Source: JAEUSG01 sp964590225 (GTDB taxonomy: Bacteria > Fibrobacterota > OXYB2-FULL-49-7 > JAEUSG01). From it: a stretch of DNA of 64,000 nt. The stretch spans positions 1-64,000 of the forward strand of contig CAZPWS010000008.1 in assembly GCA_964590225.1 (NCBI GenBank), written 5' to 3'. The position numbers were made by a program, and so were the translations under genes. The notes beneath the pieces are model-generated. The model did no database searches, was not told where the DNA came from, and saw nothing but the letters and a program-made list of their open reading frames with translations. Numbering within the stretch: position 1 is the stretch's first letter; each line of letters starts with the position of its first letter. Positions 18,326-28,186 of this stretch are shown here, piece by piece.

Positions 18326-21300
18326 GCAGAGTCATTTTTTTGACAGTGCGGTAAATAATGCTACCACTGCTACCAGTGATAGTTAGCCTATACAAATAAA
18401 CTCCCGAGGCTACTGTGTTCCCAATTTCATTTCGTCCGTCCCACATTACAACATGCCTACCAGCCCGCGGCTGACCATGCGCAATAACCCTGATAATCCG
18501 TCCTCTTGTGTCATAAACGACAATCTGCAAAAGAGAACCGGCATATCCATTTTTAAGCGGATCTAACGGTATTGAGTATGCTATTGAAGTAGCTGGATTG
18601 AACGGATTAGGATAATTGCCATGCAGACTAAACAATGAGGGCAAGAAACCACCACTGCTGTTGCGTGCAACAAACAGGCTATCTCCAACAAGAAGCCGGT
18701 AACAACGATCTTTTGCTTTGCCAAACAAATCTGAAAACAGTTGGTCGTTCTCTCTTAAGTTTACGGAATACGATACGTCTGGCAAATCAAGAACTGCCAT
18801 CAGTTTGTCTGGCAATAATGACATATTGGTAAATGCCATGGACAGACCTTTTACATCTTCCCTGTCGCTCTTAACCTGAATATCCCATATGTATCCGCTG
18901 TCGGATTTTGTTTTATACGAAACGGCTGCCAATTCGTTTCCTTCTACTATACCGGCTTCCGGTGCGTCTGGAAACTTGATATCTGGAACATAAGACGAAA
19001 TACTCATGTTATAAACTCCAACAACATTCATTGCATCACACGCGATAATCCGGCCTGAACTATTAATTGCGGCAACCGTAAACTGGAGCGACCATTCAGA
19101 TTGCTGTCCATTTTGTGTCATTAAACTGCCCTGTTTATGCAAAAAATTTACATTATCAACAGTTGGGGCTACAATTTCCTCGTTTGGATACAAATACAAC
19201 AGAAGACCATCGCCAAACCCCTTGGACGCACTAATCCGTGCAGAATCGGATAGAGCCTGATATTGATTTAGCAAGCGGAATGAACCGCCATACATTGTCC
19301 ACATCCTCTGTAAAAGTGGAACCCTGCCATTTGAAGTGTCGATTTTAGATGATGCTATTATCGAGGACTGTTTTACCGAGCCGATGAATGGCAGCGACGC
19401 AAGCCTCCAGCCTCCCGTTGTACCACCGGAAGCAACAATAAACCCCTTCGACCCTTTTTGTGTTGGTAGTTTTGATTGTCCAATCTTATAATTCATGGTA
19501 ATATCGGCATCACTCCGTGTTACTACAAGGAATGCGCGCCCAGGCATTACCCTAAAACCGGGATCGCTTGAAGAGTATTCTCTGAAACTATTTCCATCAA
19601 GTCGCATGACACGCATTCTCTCTCTGTTATAATTGCCCTGTGTGCTGGTAATGGCATCCACAATGGTCGTATAGCTGTTTGGCATAGCTGTAATGGAAAC
19701 AAGAGACCAGTTCGGCCTTAACGACGGGAAAACACCTACTACACTATCAACAGAAATAGGCGCGCTGTGAAAAGAGAATCTCTTTCGCCCGTCGCTAACC
19801 CATATTGAAAAGTGAAGACCTGCCGTTCGAATTCTTGCAGCATTCGCTTTAAGAATTTGGGAAATATCGTATGTACATTCAATTAGCGTATCGGGCGTTG
19901 TTATTTTTGAATTTCTGGTTCCAGAAACAAATTTAGTTGTTACGGTATCCCACAACACAGTGTCTGCACAGCCCTTGTCGAGCCTGTATGTGTGTATTCT
20001 TATTCCTGCATCAAGATTTACATTATTATCTCTTACCCTAATTTTAACAACACCAGAATCACCCTTTGCATTCACAAAAAGGCCTGTAAGAGCAGTATCA
20101 ATTATAGGCGCTCTTAGGTCCCTTAGAGCCACTATGTAAAAGGTGTCGGAATTTGCCGGTTCCTGAGAAGTTACGCTATTCCAAAAACTATCCGTCTTGA
20201 AGTTGGCAAGGCGAAGTACTTTTCCACCTTCCTCAACAATAGTCCCGAGCTCTTCAAGCCTACTGCCATCTGTAACTTTGTAAAGCCTTACTGCCGTATC
20301 GGCAAGTGGCATAGTAAACTTAAGATTCAAGCCAGTATTGTAGAAAGGTAGCACCCCGATTGATGTTGCACGCAATTCTGAAATAAAAAAATAGGTTTCA
20401 GGTCGTGAACGGACAAAACCTAAACCTCTTAATTTAGCAGAATCGACAGGAACAGAAGCAAGCCCTACTGTTAGGAAACCATTGTTAAGCGGAACAGGAT
20501 TTAGCGCGGTTACAGGCACCGAAACTGCTACCGAACCGTTATCGTAATATCTTTCACCAGTATTGTAAAGAGAATCCTTAAAAGGCAGCCGCACAAAACT
20601 GAAGTCGTTCCACGCCGTGTCACAATAGTTTCCTATTGAATCTATCAGCCTAACAACTACACCATCTACACCTATTGTATCAAAGACAAGCGGTGTTCCA
20701 GAATAGTGGTAAAAGTTAAATACTGATGCCCCTTTGCATTTGATACCCATTGTAGAAAACTCACCCAAACTGTCGGATGTAGCAACTACGGAAAGCCGCT
20801 TCGACGAACGATTAATTCCTATTGATATAGAAGCATTATAAGGGGGACGGTTATCGATATTAGCTACAAGCGTTGCGGTAGTATCAGGCAGCAAGCTGGA
20901 AACTGGTCTCATATCAGACAGCGACAGAGAAATAGATAATTTTACAGTATCGGTTCCGCGAATTGCATTCCACTCCTTTGCCGGCAACTTTGAGATGTTG
21001 ATGTATGATGTATATACTGCACCTGAATTAATGGTATCTATTGTTAGGCGAAGTGAATCACCAATCCTTAAAGCCGAGGCAGGTAATTCAGAATTAGTTT
21101 TACCGCCATCCAGCGAATAAGATGTCCGCAGTTGCAATCTGTTCTCAGTGCTATCATTAACTTTAACAGATACCATCAGCACTGTATCAGACAATTGTTT
21201 TACCACTGCCGAATCGAACCGCGGCTTATCAATTTTATATCTGAATGGTCCCTTTTTAAGCGGATCGCCGCCATACACAAACCGCTCCACCGAAGGCCAA

Positions 21301-24300
21301 AATGTCAAATAATAGTCATTTTCATCAAAGCGCAATGCTCTCTCAGAATACGCCGCACCAACCGCTTCCACGCTGCGCACTATTTTTTTCCCAAGCGTTG
21401 CTTCTGTTGCTGGCATAGGCCCATTATAAAAGCTGTCTGATTGCATTACAAAGGTAACAAAACGGACATGTGTATCTGCCTTCCAGAGGTTGCCGTCAAT
21501 ATTAATAGCATCTCGCCATGAAAGGGTAAAAAGCTCGTTGTCAACCAATGATACTTTTACCATAGAATCAGGAACTGTTGGCACAAAGAGCCGACAGAAA
21601 GCCACAGAAAGTGAATCTGTTTTTGCCTGATTGCCTACAGAATCAGCCGTTGTCATGGCAAAATAATAATCTTTATTTGGTTCAAGATCTCTTATTACAA
21701 TGCTGTCCAGTGGCCTCATTACATTGATTCTTCCGCTATCTCTATAAGGTTTATTGGTTAATGGACTTAAAAAGTATTCAGGGTTTTCGCTCCAATCGAG
21801 CAAAAAGGAGAGTTTATTGTTTTCCGCATATTGCGCTGAATAAAAAAGAGCTGGATCGATTCGCCATCTCACACGAACCGTGCGACAATCAAGTGCCCTT
21901 GCGCTTACCTCAATGGGCAGGCGCGCAGGTCCAATTGTATCTATCCCTTTAGGTGTGGTGATGGTATCCCATACGCAACTTTTTGACCATACCCCCGACT
22001 CGTTCCGCACAAACGCAGCCACTGTATATTTTGTCCTCTCCTTGAGGACCACAGGAATTGTATCTCTTCTACTATACGCCAGAGTGGGCGGATCAAAATA
22101 GGCAAAACCGGCGGAATTGATACTGTTTGGGACATCGTCATAGCCTGCGAATTGTTTGTAAAGAAACCTTACCCCAGGCGGAATCGGCCCAGAAGCTACA
22201 CGCCAGTCTATTGCAATTCTAACCGGCTGTCCAAGCCCACCTTGAGGAACAAGCCTTGTAATCGCAAGCGTATTTACGGGATACGACCAAGTTCTTATGG
22301 CCGCACGCGCATGAGCGGCGGGCAGACTATATCTGTTGACATATGATGGAGACAATGATGATACAACAAATGTTGTAAACCGTAAATCCGCGCCAAGTGG
22401 TACTGGCCAAAGCTTAAAGCTTCCGGATAAAACTGAATCTATGGCAATTTGTCTGGCAAGACTCCCATCACTCTCATTAGATGGATAAACACCGTCAGTA
22501 CGATACCTGATAATAATCGACTTTACAGACAAATCTATTAAGTTAACCGGATCCGTAAATCTGTTTGCATAAAGCGAATATAAAACAGTTAGCGACTCTG
22601 GCATAGAGGCATGCAAAACAGTTAGCGTACATAGCGGAGGGGTATGTGCAATTGTGGAAGAGTCAAACGGTGTTTTGATTTGAAAAAGACTTTTACCGTC
22701 TTCAACGGCTCCTCTATTACCCGATTTGTTAATGGGAGCACAGGCAATAAAATAATTTGTATTGTGTTTAAGTGCATAAAAGTATTGTGGCGGGAGAGCA
22801 GAGGAATCGATACTAAAATTTGGAAGTGCCGTATCGACATATGCTTGGGAAATAGGACTTGTGCTTAACCAAACGCCAAGCGAAGGAATGGTATCCCGAA
22901 AACTTGTTATTGGCACTTTGTTAAAAACAGCACGATTCCATCCAACAGATAATCCTGTGTATCCAGTGGTCGAGACACTCCAGCCCGTGTCGTTTTTTGG
23001 CCGCACCAAATCAACTCTTGTCCACGCAACCGCGCTCTTTATACTTGTTGTGTCCCAGTTAAAGGCTGAATCTCTTATTGCAAAAGTTAAATGGTATTTC
23101 CTGCCAACACCACTACCAATAGAACCGGAAAGCAGCGGATATATTTCTGTTGAAAAGGTGTCGCCTATCACATTGATTAAATTCCAATCAATGTAGCCCA
23201 CAGATTGAGAGGGAATTTGAAAGTTTGTATAGGGAGATAATTCCGACCAATATATTCGCATTCCGCCTGAATAGCGATCCCCGGCAGCAATAGAGTCGAT
23301 TCCACTAACCGTAACGGAGATTTGCCGCTCAGGTGCATACTGCGAAGTATCAGCCGTAAAACTAATTTTCGCTCCATCTGGGTGAACGGTATCGGCAGCC
23401 ACAAGCGTTTGCAGAGTACAAACATTCATTAACTGAGAAACACGAGACCAATAACCCCTTTTATTTGAAAGAGCTACAGATAAGTAGTACTTTGTAGCTG
23501 CTTTAAGACCGGTGACCAGAAATGTTCTTGTGATGCTATCGCTTCCAACATCGTAGTAGCGAATATTTACAGTGTCGTACCCATTAAGTACATAAGCGAC
23601 ATCCGACAATATCAGCTTTACTTTTGCTCTATCGATATCACCCAACAACATGTTAAGATTTGAAAATGTAACTCTGGCTGTGCTATAATAAAGAGGCTGT
23701 GCCGATACGCTAACGGGATTTGGGGGTGGAGAGGCCGTTCTAAACCTGTAAACAGCCGCAAAATTTGAAATATTGCCGTTCGAATCACAGGGTGCGACAC
23801 CGACATAATAATTCGCACCGGTATCAAGCGCGGTAAAACTAACGCCTGCCCCACCAATAAGCTCATTTATAGATATCTTGGCAGAGGCCATTAAAGACTT
23901 ATGTTGTGTCGCAAGGATAACAGAATCGGCAGACGACGCCATTTTTCTAATCCAGAAATGAATACTATCAACATCCGTTGAAAAAAGTGTGGCCCAATTT
24001 GTCACCTCAACTTTCAAAGTAGTGAGTGTAGTGTCATCAATTCTGAGGTTCAATGGGTTTGCCGGTTCGTCCGAATCGTACCAGATGGACGACGAAGCAG
24101 AGAGTGGTATATCCGAAAACCAACGCGTTCCTTCATCAAAGGCAAAAGGAGCAACCGAAACATAACAGAGAAATGTCCGAGTATCTTCCAGCATCAAAAA
24201 TACCGTATCGAAAAGAGCCGCTTTAGCAACAACAGTATCTCGCGCCATTGCCTCCAAAGGGTTTAGAACTTGTGTCGTTCCAAAAAAGATCCTCACAGAA

Positions 24301-26768
24301 TCTACCTCTGCCGACAGAGCCGACAGCTCACTTACTTTTAGTCTTACTCTTCTGTTATCCTTTGGTGTTGTAAAAAGCTCCGGTCGCAATGTATTAACAA
24401 TCATTGTTCGAGCAGAATCAATACTTAGCTCATTGCTCCAGTTGCCGGAAGAGTCTCTTACCGCAACGCCAACAAAGTAACGGGTACCCTGTTGAAGCCC
24501 GTTTATACCAATTGTTGCTGACATGACAGCCTCGGAACGGCTAAGCGTGTCAAAAGCCGAAATCGTTTTATACGCCGAACGAAGATACGCGCTACTCGTC
24601 CCAACAAAGAGAAAAACCTTCTCAACATTGGCGGCTAACAACGGAGCATCAATAAGACGGACATAAATAGAATCAGGAGCTGTTCCAGTTATTGATATCC
24701 CAATATTCTGCGGCTCCTGATAATTGTTTGTGGTGTACTCTATTTTATTTGCAGAAGCTATATCGCCAAAAAGCACGCTTCCATTAACCACCGCTCTTTC
24801 GTTAACAGCAAAATAGTATTTAGTCGTGCTTTCCATATTGTTAACTATAACAACACTATCGTTAGTCAAAGCCGCCAATGAATACGAACCCTTAAGCTGT
24901 TCCGCCGAATAGGAGGCAGGATTGAATAAAGGTGCATCTGTCCTGTAAAATAATCTCACCGTATCAATTAACGCCCCATTCAAAGACTTGCAGCCATGTA
25001 TGGTCACACTTAGCGATCCGCCAACCCCTCTCTCCGCAACTGAAAGAGAGAGGGGATTGATTGGCTTTGTATATCGGGCAACAACAGAGAGACTTGTTGA
25101 CCAATTGCCCATACCATCCTTGAGAGCAACACCTATCCAGTAACGGGTCATTTCTGACAATCCAGCTACAGTATTGCCGATTAGCGAAGTTTTTGGAATG
25201 GCATAAAGAGAATTCCTTGCGGCGAATGCCGAATATAGACCCACAGAATCACTACTTCTAAAGATATAAAACGAATCAACATCGGAGGGCACAGTGGCAT
25301 TACCTATAGAGAATGTTATCGAATTATGCGTTGAGTCCGTAGCCCCAATAACCAGCATATTTACAGGGGCTACATTATCTATATAAACAGCATTGCGATT
25401 TAAATCGCTTATTCCAGCCCAGTTAGTTGGATAACCAGCAGTAACGGACAGACAAAAAGTATCAACACTACCTGGAGAAAAGACAATGGTATCGGCTATT
25501 GTATCGCTGCCGAAAGGATATGATACTGAATAAGAAAAATCAGCAGCCACAGAGCTATCGTTCTGATACCCTCCCGAAAGTCGCGACCTGTTCCACAATT
25601 TAACTGTCTCCGCACTCTGCGGCAACCGTAAAACACCCCCGATTTTTACAACTATCGAGCTTGTTGTAAGCCTTTTCCAATTAATTGTGAGCGGATTATT
25701 GACACCTGTTTGAATTCTCTTAATGGATACCCCATTTGACCAAATGCCTTCACGACTTTTTGAAGCGACTCCAATCCAATAGACAGCACCGCTCCGTAAA
25801 GTATCAACTACTATTGCAGTTTTTGAATTTGCAGTATCCCTTTTGGCCGTTGGCGCCATACTCCTAAAGTGAGTCTGCATCTGCTGCGAATCGGCCCACA
25901 CATAAAAAAGAACTGAATCTGTGTTTGACGAAAACACAAAACTTGACTGAACGGAAAAATGAACAGCCGTATCATAAATAGCAATCAATTGGGATACCGG
26001 TATCGCAGGTGCGGAATAATCACCTGTCCTCACAGTATCACAGTTGCCCGCTGAAGAAAGAGTGTCGATGGCACCCCACCTGACAGAATTATCCGATATT
26101 GCAGAAACGCCAACCGTTGTTGAAACAAAGTATTTCTTGCTGCCACTTAAACCGGCAACCATTATGTCAATGGAATCGCCTGTAATTATCGATCTACGGA
26201 GTGCCGTATCGGGAGGCCACTGTGGATTGGTCTGATATCCGCCAAGAGAATAAAATATTTTTATTGTGTCAATAGCTGGATTAAGTTTGGTTATGTTATA
26301 CAGCCTGCATACTATTCCTGAATCTCCTTTCGCCGGAGTAACAAAGGCCGATACCTTTGCGACATTTGCGGGCCTGGTCCAAAATGACCTGATGTTTATT
26401 CTGTCTGACCATATCCCACTTCCATTTTTTACAGCAATACCGGCATAATAACGCCTTGCACTTGTTAATCCGCCAATTATCTGGTCGCTTGGGCAACCAT
26501 TCATTCGAATTCCAGCCTTATTTAATGTAGCTTTGGCTACCAAAGAGGTAGAAAAGTTATTTGCCAACTCTCCAGAATCGGTTTCTACAAACACAAAGAC
26601 CGATTCAACATTAGATGTATCGGGGAGAGCAAGAAGGCGGTCGCAACTGTCCAAAAGAAAGATAAAATGGCCAGTATCAGCAGAAAGGGGACGCAAATAC
26701 AGGTAATTTGATACCTGCGCATCGAGAAAAACCACAAAAAATGAAAAAACTGTTAATATTTTAAACAT
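18318..26768 (-). CDS. Giant secreted Fn3-like repeat protein with T9SS-type C-terminal domain
   Basis: Surface or secreted protein of 2816 residues. A signal peptide (about 1-17) precedes many fibronectin-III-like modules of roughly 100-120 residues. The modules end in variants of one phrase: 'YYAGIAVKNGSGIWS', 'YWIGVASKSREGIWS', 'YWIGVALKDGMGNWS', 'YFVGVAVRDSSGNWS', 'YYLSVALSNKRGYWS'. The last 100 or so residues hold 'GNYPNPFNPATSIAYSIP', a FlgD-like Ig fold with 'SGVYLYRLTI' and a basic end, the usual type A sorting domain of type IX secretion in the FCB group. No enzyme domain is seen. Probable role is adhesion or surface layer (inference). A strong promoter overlapped by a CRP-like palindrome lies just upstream. 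Confidence 0.88.
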   Translation of the reverse strand: MFKILTVFSFFVVFLDAQVSNYLYLRPLSADTGHFIFLLDSCDRLLALPDTSNVESVFVFVETDSGELANNFSTSLVAKATLNKAGIRMNGCPSDQIIGGLTSARRYYAGIAVKNGSGIWSDRINIRSFWTRPANVAKVSAFVTPAKGDSGIVCRLYNITKLNPAIDTIKIFYSLGGYQTNPQWPPDTALRRSIITGDSIDIMVAGLSGSKKYFVSTTVGVSAISDNSVRWGAIDTLSSAGNCDTVRTGDYSAPAIPVSQLIAIYDTAVHFSVQSSFVFSSNTDSVLFYVWADSQQMQTHFRSMAPTAKRDTANSKTAIVVDTLRSGAVYWIGVASKSREGIWSNGVSIKRIQTGVNNPLTINWKRLTTSSIVVKIGGVLRLPQSAETVKLWNRSRLSGGYQNDSSVAADFSYSVSYPFGSDTIADTIVFSPGSVDTFCLSVTAGYPTNWAGISDLNRNAVYIDNVAPVNMLVIGATDSTHNSITFSIGNATVPSDVDSFYIFRSSDSVGLYSAFAARNSLYAIPKTSLIGNTVAGLSEMTRYWIGVALKDGMGNWSTSLSVVARYTKPINPLSLSVAERGVGGSLSVTIHGCKSLNGALIDTVRLFYRTDAPLFNPASYSAEQLKGSYSLAALTNDSVVIVNNMESTTKYYFAVNERAVVNGSVLFGDIASANKIEYTTNNYQEPQNIGISITGTAPDSIYVRLIDAPLLAANVEKVFLFVGTSSAYLRSAYKTISAFDTLSRSEAVMSATIGINGLQQGTRYFVGVAVRDSSGNWSNELSIDSARTMIVNTLRPELFTTPKDNRRVRLKVSELSALSAEVDSVRIFFGTTQVLNPLEAMARDTVVAKAALFDTVFLMLEDTRTFLCYVSVAPFAFDEGTRWFSDIPLSASSSIWYDSDEPANPLNLRIDDTTLTTLKVEVTNWATLFSTDVDSIHFWIRKMASSADSVILATQHKSLMASAKISINELIGGAGVSFTALDTGANYYVGVAPCDSNGNISNFAAVYRFRTASPPPNPVSVSAQPLYYSTARVTFSNLNMLLGDIDRAKVKLILSDVAYVLNGYDTVNIRYYDVGSDSITRTFLVTGLKAATKYYLSVALSNKRGYWSRVSQLMNVCTLQTLVAADTVHPDGAKISFTADTSQYAPERQISVTVSGIDSIAAGDRYSGGMRIYWSELSPYTNFQIPSQSVGYIDWNLINVIGDTFSTEIYPLLSGSIGSGVGRKYHLTFAIRDSAFNWDTTSIKSAVAWTRVDLVRPKNDTGWSVSTTGYTGLSVGWNRAVFNKVPITSFRDTIPSLGVWLSTSPISQAYVDTALPNFSIDSSALPPQYFYALKHNTNYFIACAPINKSGNRGAVEDGKSLFQIKTPFDSSTIAHTPPLCTLTVLHASMPESLTVLYSLYANRFTDPVNLIDLSVKSIIIRYRTDGVYPSNESDGSLARQIAIDSVLSGSFKLWPVPLGADLRFTTFVVSSLSPSYVNRYSLPAAHARAAIRTWSYPVNTLAITRLVPQGGLGQPVRIAIDWRVASGPIPPGVRFLYKQFAGYDDVPNSINSAGFAYFDPPTLAYSRRDTIPVVLKERTKYTVAAFVRNESGVWSKSCVWDTITTPKGIDTIGPARLPIEVSARALDCRTVRVRWRIDPALFYSAQYAENNKLSFLLDWSENPEYFLSPLTNKPYRDSGRINVMRPLDSIVIRDLEPNKDYYFAMTTADSVGNQAKTDSLSVAFCRLFVPTVPDSMVKVSLVDNELFTLSWRDAINIDGNLWKADTHVRFVTFVMQSDSFYNGPMPATEATLGKKIVRSVEAVGAAYSERALRFDENDYYLTFWPSVERFVYGGDPLKKGPFRYKIDKPRFDSAVVKQLSDTVLMVSVKVNDSTENRLQLRTSYSLDGGKTNSELPASALRIGDSLRLTIDTINSGAVYTSYINISKLPAKEWNAIRGTDTVKLSISLSLSDMRPVSSLLPDTTATLVANIDNRPPYNASISIGINRSSKRLSVVATSDSLGEFSTMGIKCKGASVFNFYHYSGTPLVFDTIGVDGVVVRLIDSIGNYCDTAWNDFSFVRLPFKDSLYNTGERYYDNGSVAVSVPVTALNPVPLNNGFLTVGLASVPVDSAKLRGLGFVRSRPETYFFISELRATSIGVLPFYNTGLNLKFTMPLADTAVRLYKVTDGSRLEELGTIVEEGGKVLRLANFKTDSFWNSVTSQEPANSDTFYIVALRDLRAPIIDTALTGLFVNAKGDSGVVKIRVRDNNVNLDAGIRIHTYRLDKGCADTVLWDTVTTKFVSGTRNSKITTPDTLIECTYDISQILKANAARIRTAGLHFSIWVSDGRKRFSFHSAPISVDSVVGVFPSLRPNWSLVSITAMPNSYTTIVDAITSTQGNYNRERMRVMRLDGNSFREYSSSDPGFRVMPGRAFLVVTRSDADITMNYKIGQSKLPTQKGSKGFIVASGGTTGGWRLASLPFIGSVKQSSIIASSKIDTSNGRVPLLQRMWTMYGGSFRLLNQYQALSDSARISASKGFGDGLLLYLYPNEEIVAPTVDNVNFLHKQGSLMTQNGQQSEWSLQFTVAAINSSGRIIACDAMNVVGVYNMSISSYVPDIKFPDAPEAGIVEGNELAAVSYKTKSDSGYIWDIQVKSDREDVKGLSMAFTNMSLLPDKLMAVLDLPDVSYSVNLRENDQLFSDLFGKAKDRCYRLLVGDSLFVARNSSGGFLPSLFSLHGNYPNPFNPATSIAYSIPLDPLKNGYAGSLLQIVVYDTRGRIIRVIAHGQPRAGRHVVMWDGRNEIGNTVASGVYLYRLTITGSSGSIIYRTVKKMTLLK

Positions 26769-26792
26769 AGTTTTTGCTTTTCCAAATAAAAG

Positions 26793-26808
26793 TGTGATCT
26801 ATATCACA
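26793..26808 (-). promoter_or_regulatory. CRP/FNR-type palindrome TGTGA-N6-TCACA at the start site of the giant surface gene
   Basis: The 16-bp sequence TGTGATCTATATCACA matches the CRP consensus palindrome in all ten core bases. It lies just downstream of the -10 hexamer and covers the expected transcription start, 24 nt before the ATG. That position would block transcription if bound, so repression is more likely than activation. The same palindrome occurs at 41980-41995. Confidence 0.6.
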
Positions 26809-26809
26809 T

Positions 26810-26838
26810 ATTATAACTAACACATTTTAAGCGGTTAA
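26810..26838 (-). promoter_or_regulatory. Sigma-70 promoter of the giant surface gene
   Basis: Read on the minus strand: -35 TTAACC (26838-26833), a 17-nt spacer and a perfect -10 TATAAT (26815-26810). Transcription would start near 26803, about 35 nt before the ATG at 26768, leaving room for the GGAAAAG motif that acts as ribosome site. Confidence 0.6.
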
Positions 26839-26849
26839 GCAATAGAAAA

Positions 26850-27269
26850 TTAATGAATTCTCAACAAACCAGACGCGGCAAATACGAGAATAATCACCTC
26901 CACCAAAACTATTAGGACATAAATCCAGCTTTTCCGCCTGATGAAAATCGGCAACACAACACCATAACACAATATTGTTACAACTGACAAAAAGGCTATT
27001 GGAACCATATTCAGGTAGTCTGCATGGTTAAGCCGCTTTATCCAATCCCAACCATTTCCGCGCCCCGTTTGTTCCAAATACGAACGAAGATCCAGAGACC
27101 AAAATTCCGAGAGTCTTGAGAGAGGTATGGACGAACCGATAACACCAGTAACATATGCCAAAAACGACAAAATCAACAAAACAAAGCCAGCGATACTTAG
27201 CACAGATAAAATCCTTGCGTACACCAATTGGGCATATTCAACTTCCGGTGGATTTTCTTTGTTGCTCAT
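26850..27269 (-). CDS. DUF1634 membrane protein
   Basis: Integral membrane protein of 139 residues with three hydrophobic helices (about 19-42, 85-110 and 113-136) and the arrangement of the DUF1634 family. DUF1634 genes usually sit beside TauE/SafE permeases, as here, where it overlaps the TauE-like gene by 4 nt. It may be an accessory subunit of that exporter; the biochemical role is unknown. It ends the minus-strand run that begins with ackA. Confidence 0.8.
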   Translation of the reverse strand: MSNKENPPEVEYAQLVYARILSVLSIAGFVLLILSFLAYVTGVIGSSIPLSRLSEFWSLDLRSYLEQTGRGNGWDWIKRLNHADYLNMVPIAFLSVVTILCYGVVLPIFIRRKSWIYVLIVLVEVIILVFAASGLLRIH

Positions 27270-28186
27270 ATTCCAAGTCCTTTTAAAACTGACCTTACGC
27301 CAGCAAGCAGGAGCATAATTATTACAACAATTCTAACCGCCTTGGGACTCGCTTTAACCATCAACGCTCCGCCTATCCGTGCGCCTATGAAAATACCTAT
27401 CACGGACGGGGCAATTAAAATAGGTAAAACAGCACCACTGTTAATATATACCCACGCAGCAGAGGTGTCTGTCACAGAAAGCAAGAAACTACTGGTCGCA
27501 GCAGCCATTTTTAATGGCAACCCCATTAGTAAATTAAGGGTTGGCACATTTGCCCATCCAGCACCAAGACCAAACATACCTGCCATTACTCCAATAAACA
27601 GGAATATTACCAGCGCAAGAGGTGTTCTTCTCGTTTTCCACGCAATCAAACTATCGGTTGAAGCCTCCCTATAGCACCCAGACCAACCCAGCATTTTTGA
27701 TGTAGAATCACTTTCAGTAACTACAGGATATTCTGACTTTTTCGCCGATACCATAAGCACCACAATCAACAAAATAGATACCCCGAGCGCAGTTTGTACT
27801 ATGTCAGTTGGAAGTCGCAAACCCACCAATGCACCAATTATTGACCCAACAGATGTAACGAGGGCAATAGGAATCGAAAGTCTTATGCTGGCAAGTCCCT
27901 TTTTAAGAAAACCTGGTCCGGCAGCAAGAGAACTTGAAAGCGCAACAATCAAACCAGCGCTTCTAACAAAATCGAGGTGAAATGGAAAAAAACCGCTAAC
28001 AATAGGAACAAACAGTACTGCTCCGCCAACTCCCCCAAGCACCGCAACAATTCCAATAAACAGCGTTACCACGAACAACATAAGAGGCCAAAACCACCAC
28101 AGGTCCGCTCCATTACCGCCCATAGACTGAGCTCCTACCGAAACCGCACAAGAAGCGACAATTAAAAACAATAGTACTGGTCTCAC
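27266..28186 (-). CDS. TauE/SafE-family sulfite/anion exporter
   Basis: Membrane permease of 306 residues with about eight helices in two similar halves, each with the TauE/SafE pattern ('VGGAVLFVPIVSGFFPF' in the first half, 'LGAGWANVPTLNLLMGLPL' in the second). The family exports sulfite, sulfoacetate or other small organic anions. It overlaps ackA upstream and DUF1634 downstream by 4 nt each; location after acetate kinase hints at export of an organic anion from that pathway, but the substrate is not decidable. An N-terminal signal-like segment precedes the first full helix. Confidence 0.88.
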   Translation of the reverse strand: MRPVLLFLIVASCAVSVGAQSMGGNGADLWWFWPLMLFVVTLFIGIVAVLGGVGGAVLFVPIVSGFFPFHLDFVRSAGLIVALSSSLAAGPGFLKKGLASIRLSIPIALVTSVGSIIGALVGLRLPTDIVQTALGVSILLIVVLMVSAKKSEYPVVTESDSTSKMLGWSGCYREASTDSLIAWKTRRTPLALVIFLFIGVMAGMFGLGAGWANVPTLNLLMGLPLKMAAATSSFLLSVTDTSAAWVYINSGAVLPILIAPSVIGIFIGARIGGALMVKASPKAVRIVVIIMLLLAGVRSVLKGLGI

